Of a stretch of DNA of 64,000 nucleotides, positions 56,660 through 64,000 are shown piece by piece. The position numbers were made by a program, and so were the translations under genes. The DNA lies in the NCBI GenBank assembly GCA_030765065.1, contig CM060979.1:109852350-109916349 (forward strand), given 5' to 3'. Origin of the DNA: Deroplatys truncata (lineage: Eukaryota; Arthropoda; Insecta; Mantodea; Mantidae). The notes under the pieces were generated by a model. The model had not been told where the DNA came from and made no database searches. It worked only from the letters and a program-made list of their open reading frames with translations. The first letter of the stretch is position 1. Each line of letters starts with the position of its first letter.

Positions 56660-57015
56660 ATTTTTCACTTCTCTATCTCTAGGTAGAGGATGTATGTTCC
56701 AATCAATAATTTTATATCAAATTTCACCAGAAATACACATTTTGTGGTTCCCGAATCCAAAAGAAGCATGTTTAAAAAAAAAGTCAGTTTGTGTGTGTGA
56801 GCGTGGGTGTGCTTGCCTGTAAACAGGGTAACTCACAAATGAAATATAGGATAAATATCAAACTTTGTATTTAAGCTTTCAAGAAAATCCCTCACCCCAA
56901 CCTGCCCGTTATATGGAAAATGTTATACAATATTTTATTTTCTCAAAAACTATTCTAATGATTTTACTAAAACAGCATATTTGTTGTATATTGACATGAG
57001 AAATAAAATGTATAC
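56660..57015 (+). repeat. GT-core repeat family copy
   Basis: Order of parts: GGTAGAGGATGTATGTTCCA, AAATACACATTTTGTGG, a TGTGTGTGTGAGCGTGGGTG core, AAATATCAAACTTTGTATTT, CAAGAAAATCCCTCACCCC, TATATGGAAAATG, TCTCAAAAACTATTC, AATAAAATGTATAC. It is the most complete plus-strand copy. Confidence 0.75.
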
Positions 57016-57329
57016 TTGAATTTTTCTTTGAATTGCCCACCACACGCCTTTATTTGACGGAATGGTTTATAATTTTGTATCAGAAATACAAAAACCTACA
57101 GAGAAGTGTAGAGCTCTTTAAAATGCACAATTTGTGTCAAATAAATGTTTCCTTAGTGTCAGTCGTTTTCCAAATATTTTATGATGCAAGTGTGTAGCAC
57201 TTCAAGTCCTTTTTTTAATAGTCGCTAAAATACCTTAGATCTCATACCGACTTTACAAATTAATACACAATGTAGCAAGCAGGTTCGTATATTTCTCATT
57301 TATTTTTGGAACATGTTAAGAATAATATT

Positions 57330-57985
57330 TAGTGAAATAAATAGCGGTAGTGATATTTTGAGTGATAATTCAATGATCGGTGTGCTTAGCTGGGAGACAG
57401 TGAAAGGTAAAGGGACGAACGAAGGAGGGGACCCCCGAAACCTGGGCAAAGCACAGCACGCAGGCCCCCTATCTTGTACCTGTGACGCCCGGGATAGAGT
57501 GATGAGAGGAGAGATCCGAAGGGCGACCAGATGTGGATGACAATGGGCGCAAGCACAGAAGCGGTTCATAATGTTTCCGGATTGAATGCATCCGACGCCG
57601 CCCGGTCCTGCTCATAAACCCCGGACCTCGGCAGTTCCCTCAGGGTGGAGCCCACTTGGAGGAGAGACCTAACTGAGAGTCCCCGCAGCGACGCTAGGGA
57701 AAAACCTCTGCCGAACGCGCAGTCACCATCCAGCCGCAACCCGCCGAACACCGTCACCTGCTTCTACAATCCTGAAATAGATGACAAGGAAGATGAGGGG
57801 TATAGGAAATGAGAGGGAGGAGAGCCTGGTAGAAGAAGAACCACCCCAGCATTTGTTCGTCGATCCGGGGAAACGACGAAAATCCCAAGGGCCAGAGCGG
57901 GCGGCCACCGGGGATCGGACCCGGGACCTCCAGAATGTAAGCCACGGATTCGCCGCCTGAGCCATCACGCTCGGTTGTGAGACAA
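57330..57985 (-). repeat. Long tRNA-headed SINE, family S1
   Basis: The minus-strand head AACCGAGCGTGATGGCTCAG is followed by GAGGTCCCGGGTCCGATCCC (B box). The body contains CTGGGGTGGTTCTTCTTCTA and GCCGAGGTCCGGGGTTTATG. GC-rich compared with its flanks. Confidence 0.8.
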
Positions 57986-58059
57986 TAGCTATGTAAAGTA
58001 ATATTTGGCAGCTATTTGCAATATAGTACCTGTACAATGATAAAAGTGCTTACAGTTTA

Positions 58060-58400
58060 TTAAGTAGACCAGCATCATTGAGAAAGATCTTCAACTTGAA
58101 ATAAGCTGAGGGGTTTTCTATTGATCTTTCGGCAAGGATTCCATATGTTGTCCTCATGAGCTCAATTTGATGGCATCTTGTCACTACGTGTTCTATTGTC
58201 AGTTTACCAGAACAGAATGAATATTTAGGTGTTTCAGCTTAAGTAATGAGATATTAGTAAGTCTTGAGTAGCGTAAGCGAATCCTTGTTGCTATGACTTG
58301 ATGTTGGCCTTACGTCTTATTGTAAGGAAAATGTTTAATTAGTTGCTGAAGGTTGTTGTCGGGAGAAGTAAGGCAATAAAGTTTCCACTATTCACGTAGT
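58060..58400 (-). pseudogene. LINE C-terminal Cys/His region (I/R1-type)
   Basis: Minus-strand reading gives YSFCSGKLTIEHVVTRCHQI, the C-x-x-C...H...C pattern found after RNase H in I/R1-type LINEs. ELMRTTYGILAERSIENPS and YFKLKIFLNDAGLLNKL follow, the typical end. It is separated from its RNase H part (59.05-59.40 kb) by a SINE. Confidence 0.7.
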
Positions 58401-58489
58401 TCTCTAGAGGTAGGATTTAATCTAGGTGAGGAATATTAATGTATTTATTACGTTTATTACACTTCTTAACGGAGGGGACTATGCATCGA

Positions 58490-58990
58490 TCCAGGGAGGT
58501 TATTGTACCTATGCCCCACAAGGAGATGACTCCCGGAGGGAAGAGAAAGTGAGGACACTGGGCGGCCGGAACCAGGAGTAGCGACACAGCAATGACAGGC
58601 TCCCTACAGTTTCCAGATTGGGTCGGATAGGCAGACCACGCCCCTTTCTGAAGGGGCGATCCATAAACCCCGCAACCAGCCGAAGGCCGACAGAGGATAA
58701 AGTTCCACAAAGAGCATCCTTTTCCCTTCCACGCTGCACCGAAACACTAACACTGACACTTCCAACCCTGAAACGACGTAACGGAGTGAAGGATGAATGG
58801 CCTGGTGAATGGAACGAAATGGAAAGACAGGAAATTCGGGGACTGAAAGCAACCACTCCGATATTCGCTGGACGATCCGGGAAAATCCCGAAAAAACCCA
58901 TGGTTCAGAGTGGGCGGTCGGGAATCGAATCCTTAACTCCCGAAAGCGAGTCGCACGCGTTACCGCGGAGCCACTCGCTTGGTTTTTAAC
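58490..58990 (-). repeat. Long tRNA-headed SINE, family S1, inserted in a LINE relic
   Basis: The minus-strand head ACCAAGCGAGTGGCTCCGCG is followed by GTTAAGGATTCGATTCCCGA (B box). The body contains CTGAACCATGGGTTTTTTCG and GCTTTCAGTCCCCGAATTTC. It lies between two parts of one LINE. Confidence 0.8.
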
Positions 58991-59048
58991 ATACTAATCA
59001 ACGGAGTTTTGAGGAGCAACTCTTCTAACCATCAAATGCGTTACTTCG

Positions 59049-59440
59049 TTACCGGTGATGCCAACATGATAGGATCCAGACAAAAATTACATGTAACCTC
59101 TTTCTGAAAACAGACTGAAACTGACGGTGTATATAATGAACCAAAGGGTGGAGTGTGAGTCGATCTTTCTGTTTGGAGGAACTTTTGGATTCAGTAAACA
59201 GTAGGGTGTATTTGGTACGAGATGTTACAATATGACAATACTTATCTAAGAGCCAGTAGTTCGCAGGAGAAGATGAAAACCTGTCAATTGTGCGATGGGA
59301 AACAATGCAGTTGGTTTCCGTGATCACTGCATATCCAAATCCGTGATTCGTTTTTGAGCCATATGTGAATAAGTGCTTACATTGTGTGTATTGAGATATC
59401 AACACTCGGGAAAATTGAATATGAACATTTTCACCAGTGC
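59049..59440 (-). pseudogene. LINE RNase H fragment
   Basis: The minus-strand frame includes YGSKTNHGFGYAVITETNC, where the usual TDGSK is changed to TYGSK, so the first catalytic Asp is lost. RFSSSPANYWLLDKY replaces the F.AEL.AI box, with the Glu lost. FTESKSS stands at the TDS-x-S position, then RLTLHPLVHYI and LHVIFVWILS, corresponding to V.F.WVPSH. All blocks are in the order of LINE RNase H, but catalytic residues are degraded. Confidence 0.78.
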
Positions 59441-59479
59441 CGTATTTTTCTTTTCTGACGATTCCCATGTTTTAAAGCT

Positions 59480-60165
59480 GCTTTTGGGGATCTTTTCCAA
59501 TCTTGGGAAATGCTCAGTCCACTTTTGCCTAATGTTTGTTACTTTATTACTTATTATTTAGCTCTTATGCCAAGTTCAGCTCTTACCTTACAGCGTCATT
59601 TCTTATTCTATCCATTCTTGTACATAATTCCTCTCCTAAGAAATATCATTTCTGTTGCTTGAATGTTGCTTATTTCCTTTTAGAGTTGGTATCTAGGCTT
59701 CACTGCCATAAAGCAACGTGGTTAAAGCGTTACCTTAAAATTGTATTTGGTCTCCCTTTTAAGTTTATTTTTAAAAGTTCTTGAAGTTGTCTCACATATT
59801 ACTTCAAATTTACTAACTTCGCGTTCAATATCATCATCCTTAAAACTTAGTTCACAGCCAAGATATTTAAAATCAGATACCTATTCCAGAATGCTAATGT
59901 TACTTCAAATTTACTAACTTCGCGTTCAATATCATCATCCTTAAAACTTAGTTCACAGCCAAGATATTTAAAATCAGATACCTATTCCAGAATACTATTC
60001 GCTACGGCCATCTTTGAGCTTATTGGATATGTACCTTTAAATGCCATTACTTTTTCTCTTTTCTTAATTGAAATGTTAAAATTGTGGAATTCAGATAGGT
60101 TATTTAAAGGTACGTTGAGTTTTGTTATTTTGCACCTCAGTTGCTTGAACTATGATTCGTTCAGC
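59480..60165 (-). pseudogene. LINE reverse transcriptase C-terminal fragment with internal duplication
   Basis: The minus strand from 60120 reads NLSEFHNFNISIKKREKVMAF, MAVANSILE, and VSDFKYLGCELSFKDDDIE, the segment after the catalytic domain in many insect LINEs (the F.YLGC motif). The VSDFKYLGC part occurs twice because of a 101-bp tandem duplication. A TLLYGSEAW-like motif follows near 59690-59720 in another frame. The lineage differs from the RNase H-bearing relic next to it. Confidence 0.7.
59800..59994. repeat. 101-bp tandem duplication
   Basis: TACTTCAAATTTACTAACTT at 59800 and again at 59901 starts two copies of about 94 bp, essentially identical through ...ATCAGATACCTATTCCAGAA. It duplicates part of the LINE coding relic. 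Confidence 0.95.
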
Positions 60166-60289
60166 CGTAAATACTAGAGCACACACACATACACCTATTG
60201 TGTAGACAGGTTGAAATTGTTTCTAACGACTTTAGAAGCAAACATTATGGTGCAAGAAGTAATTATGAGTCAGTGCAAGTCTCCAAATG

Positions 60290-60960
60290 TCGGGAACCAA
60301 ATTCAGAATATGCACCTACGTCTTCGATTTAAGAAGACGTTCCGTCGTTGCCACACCGTTAAGGTATAGTACTTGGGTATCATCTTCTGTTTACATCTGC
60401 TTGTCATTCGTAGATTCTGACACAAATGGTTTGTTTACATTTCAGTACTGCATCGAGTGTTACACTACGGCATTTGTAGATAACTTTTGTGTTTGTGATA
60501 TTCTTGAAATGGAACACCATTTACACTTTCAGAACTACGATACAGGCATCTTATGTGTGGCAGAGCCACTGGTAATGCATACGAATGGTTTTGATTAATG
60601 CAGACGTTCCATCTGTTGTATACCGTTAAGGTACATTAAGTACATTGTATCATTCTCTATTTATATCTGCTTGTCTACTCTCAGACAAATGGGTTGCGAC
60701 AATGCACGTTTTCAAAGCCTCGGGACATGCATTTCGTGTATGTCAAAACCGCTGGTGATGCACACGAGGTTCAACGCATGTACAGCACCCAATATCCAAA
60801 CAGACGTCTACCACAGCCTCGAACGTTCCAAAACGTTCACAGTTGGCTCCAGGAGAAATGTTGCTTACATAGTGGATCATGTATACTGGTCACGTGGGTC
60901 TCGAACAGTCACTAAGGAAGTCATCACTTGCGCAGGTGTAAAAACAAACAACTAGCAGCG
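60290..60960 (+). pseudogene. DUF4817 (helix-turn-helix) fragment with diverged upstream duplicate
   Basis: The frame 60694-60915 contains MHFVYVKTAGDAHEVQRMY, then QYPNRRLPQPRTFQNVHSWL, the hallmark of the DUF4817 domain of insect DDE-transposon proteins (FVYGEA.GNA.EA.R.Y...PNRR.P....F..V...L). No DDE half follows. The segment 60333-60590 is a diverged duplicate of 60602-60770: both contain AGACGTTCC, ACCGTTAAGGTA, ATCTGCTTGTC and a GGTRATGCA-containing stretch. Confidence 0.75.
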
Positions 60961-61708
60961 CACGCACAATTGTTCATACCATAGGATCTTCCCAAAGTAA
61001 TGTGTGGTATATTTTAAGACAGCCAGCTGAACCCCTATCACCCAAGGGTCTCGGTGTGAGTGATTTCGCATGACGAGTTCAATTTTGTAAATAGACTGTG
61101 GACCGTTGTGAGAATGAACCAATTCTGTAAGCAAAATTTTGTTAAAAGATGACGTAATTTACCATTGAATGCTTTAATTGTTTTAACAGCCATGTCTTGG
61201 CGCTGCACAATCCCTAAGCTGTAATCAAACACCACGAACACACGTTATCGGCGAATGTGTGGGCCAGTGTTATCCATGATTGGGCCCTATGGACCACTGG
61301 TGTATAATAAGGTGTCACGAGATCCCACCTCTACAATTCTGAACAGAATAAACAGAATGATCATGTATTCCCTTCCATTCCACAGGATACAACAAAAGTT
61401 TATTACACTCAGCCACCTCACCTAGATTATACGTATTACCAAACACACACAAAGGGAATGTAACATTACATCTCGTATTGAGTGCGATTGGATCACCCAC
61501 ATGCACGATTGTTCTCTGCCTGACTCCACTGTTACAATAGCATATAGGTAGCTCTGAGAGTTACGTTAAGAACTCATATAATTTTACGCAGAAATTACGC
61601 AATTTGACTTGTGACCCGACAGATACTCCTTGTGAGTTTTGACATCACATAGTTATTCACTATGGTAATTGTCAAGGACGTCTTAGAACACATTCATGAG
61701 AATTTTGC

Positions 61709-62150
61709 ATGTTTTTAAACATTCTCACTATGACGTATTTCCGATGTAATCATGCACACCATGAACAAAAACGTTGGATTTGCTATAGGCAATCATCTCG
61801 AACCGTGGTGGCTAATTTTTATGTGGAATGTTCTGGAAAACACGCACTACCAACTGCGATAAAAAAATCTACTTTTTGGGTACGTTTCCTTGACGATGTT
61901 TCCGCTATTTGGCCACAGGGCCAAATGGAACTTCAGTATTTCTTAGAACATCCGAATAGCCTAAATTCAAAAATGCAATGTACAACAGAACTAGAATCGG
62001 TTGGTCATATTGCCTTTCTAGACGTCTGGTAACTATGCAACAACGAGATATTTACATGTGCAATGTACATAAAGCCAACACATGCAGCCGTTACATCAGT
62101 AAACCTCTAATCATCATCCTAAACAAGAACATGTGATCCGAATATCTTCA
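61709..62150 (+). pseudogene. Penelope-like element reverse transcriptase fragment
   Basis: The frame 61709-62032 has SRTVVANFYVECSGK, TFWVRFLDDVSAIWPQG and LESVGHIAFLDVW, matching Penelope-like reverse transcriptases (...VIANFYME..., RYVDDTF.IW..G, ...LPFLD). It continues at 62040-62110 with a MYIKPTHAAVTSVN piece, corresponding to RKPTHT..YLN. The frame breaks before the GIY-YIG part, which I did not find. The active-site DD is kept (FLDDV). Confidence 0.82.
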
Positions 62151-63600
62151 TCAAGAACTAAAACATTTACACCAGACGCTGAAGTATATGGTCACAGGAA
62201 GAAGGATATGGATCGGGCATTATGTCCTAAAAGAAACAAAAAACGAGCAAAGAACGACTCTGTTAAAAAACGCTTACTGGGCCTTGAGTATAAATTTTGG
62301 ATGCATGCATTTATTCGAAAAAGAAGCAACGTGATGGCAATAACCCTGAAGATGTCTCTCACAGATAGAGAGAAAGTCAAGTAAAACTATTTTGACCTAC
62401 AGACCACGGTAAAACAGACCGGAAGTTTAAGACGATAAAGATATGGACATCGACCGTAACAGCTTACGCATATACCCCACGATGCTTGTACATTTTAAAG
62501 CCAATTATAAAAACTCAGAACATGACAGCCAGCTAATGTTTCATTTACATAACATTCACTTGATAGTCTATCACTTTGTCATTCACGGACTACCTGGCTT
62601 CATCATTAGTAATATCCTATCACTGGTATCAGTTGAATCAGAGACGAATAGCGCTTCAAAAGTAATAACCAAATCGTTAAAACTGTAGAGGGGATATACC
62701 TCGCGATTAAAAATTTTTATCTATATAAAACAAGGTGTTTTAACCTTTTTTTGGTTGGTTTACGTAACCAAGGTGAACCATGCCACCATATTTTCCTGCT
62801 ATGTAGCGTTCTGAAATGACTTTTCTTGATGCCATGTATGCTAGGTTGTCCTGTTTGGGAATGCGTCTCCATTTTGCCTTGTGCGTGTGATCTCGGATTA
62901 ACAAAAATTGGTAAGACACAAATGTCTTCCAGCAGTTAACAGAAGCAGCAATCCAAGAAAGAACTATGTTGAATCAGTCCAAATGTACACTCTTTTGGAG
63001 TGGTAGCACTGAACTAATTTTATGCACTATTTGTGCCACAGTAATGCTCCCCCACAACTCGAATCGAGGTAGCGTCAATCTCTTCACCGGGGCTTCGACA
63101 TAAAGCATAATAACTTAACACAAACAGGCCCTTCCCTGTCAACAAAGGGTGCTATATACACGCACCACAGGCTTGTTCTGAAACCTCTGAAAGTCCATGG
63201 ATCTGAATACCCTTGCAGAATTTTTATTGCTAAATCTAGAAAATGCGATAACGAGCAATATTACTTTTTTTTTCATTTATATGTCAATAGCTTCCTAATT
63301 TCTCCTTCTCTATTTTATTTATTAACATGGCCACTCCACATCGAGCTCTGTTTTCCTGTCCTACTACACTAAATATATTTCTGTATATGCACAGTGATTC
63401 ATAGCTTTCGCTCCTTTAGTTTTCTTTTCGTTTTGCTTATACGGAGTTGTAATGTTTATTACTTTTTTAATTTCTCTTCCAGCATTTGTTCTTTCATCCT
63501 TATATATTTTTCGTTTAAAGCACCTAATTTTACAATTTACGGGTCGTTTTCCAGTATATCCATCCGGCTGTATTCCGTGAAGCGACGGAGTAAACTTATT
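62151..63600. other. No recognisable gene
   Basis: Short open frames such as 62133-62384 (basic, Lys-rich) and 62443-62688 show no domain. 62133-62384 could be a continuation of the Penelope-like relic in another frame. The rest is AT-rich. Confidence 0.4.
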
Positions 63601-63639
63601 TTTAACATGCCATGTGATAAACTCCCAACTTGAGCACCA

Positions 63640-63900
63640 GGACTGTCATCAGGGTTTACTCGCATAGTCAAAGTTACCGACTTCACTCCCTACAGTCCGG
63701 ATTTGGCACCAAGCAATTTTCATCCGTTTCTTCAGCTGAAGTAATTCCTTGGTGGAAAACATTTCAACGAATTGGATGTTGTGAAACAAGAAGTGCAGGT
63801 TTGGCTTTCATCATGGTGGCATCATTCTTTGACGAAGTCATACAAAAACTGGTTTTCCGTTACAATAAATGACTGAATAACGGCGATGTCTATGTGGAAA
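63640..63900 (+). pseudogene. mariner transposase C-terminal fragment
   Basis: Plus-strand reading by frames gives VTDFTPYSPDLAPSNFHPF (third catalytic Asp), then FLGGKHFNELDVVKQEVQVW and DEVIQKLVFRYNK, the usual mariner end. It is a different lineage from the two copies at 15.9 and 34.1 kb. Only the C-terminal third is present; the upstream part is not recognisable. Confidence 0.8.
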
Positions 63901-64000
63901 ATTAGCTAAAGTCTAAGGTAATAAATGATAATAAAGTATTTGCTAAATAATGTTCTATTATTTTTTAAAAAATTATCGGTACTTCCTTTAAAAACATGCC

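Overview
The window looks like insect nuclear DNA. It is AT-rich, carries spliced coding pieces with GT..AG borders, and is packed with eukaryotic transposon families (mariner/Tc1, piggyBac, hAT, PIF/Harbinger, BEL/Pao, CR1-like and other LINEs, a Penelope-like element, tRNA-derived SINEs). The species cannot be fixed from the sequence. Introns of many kilobases and abundant tRNA-headed SINEs suggest a large-genome insect; from memory, unverified, the SINE bodies resemble those of orthopteroid insects.

The one host gene I can support is an arylsulfatase (arylsulfatase B-like, formylglycine-dependent) on the minus strand. Five exons are recognisable at 52425-52584, 29604-29827, 23265-23526, 15372-15535 and 7456-7753. 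They splice in frame into about 369 codons that run from just after the first metal-binding strand to the conserved WK segment. The signal-peptide exon(s) and the 3' end lie outside the window or are not recognisable. A sixth possible exon of 75 bp (24547-24621) has good splice sites and would fit in frame as a cassette exon.

The rest is intron or flank filled with mobile DNA. 1-7.4 kb: a SINE and a decayed BEL/Pao retroelement. 11.1-14.2 kb: a piggyBac relic split by another repeat. 15.9-17.1 kb: a mariner with clear inverted ends. 18.46-20.77 kb: a 2.3-kb inverted-repeat-bounded element encoding an unnamed zinc-binding protein, inserted in a repeat whose uninterrupted copy sits at 12.1-12.5 kb. 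26.0-28.0 kb: a 72-bp minisatellite inside a palindrome-ended unit beside a Harbinger transposase relic. 30.7-35.4 kb: LINE endonuclease, SINEs and a second mariner with complete ends. 36.6-41.4 kb: a microsatellite-rich zone in which a core of about 100 bp alternates with trinucleotide runs. 41.56-44.60 kb: a complete but decayed hAT element with a perfect 8-bp target duplication. 46.8-50.2 kb: a CR1-like LINE. 53.6-64 kb: SINEs nested in LINE relics, a DUF4817 fragment, a Penelope-like fragment and a mariner tail at the edge.

The strongest candidate for something under-described is the 18.46-20.77 kb element. Its protein has N-terminal CxxC pairs and a conserved EEQGERFHQ block, is bounded by long imperfect inverted repeats, and has an empty-site paralogue in the same window. 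Together these argue that it is (or rides on) an autonomous DNA transposon outside the superfamilies I can name.
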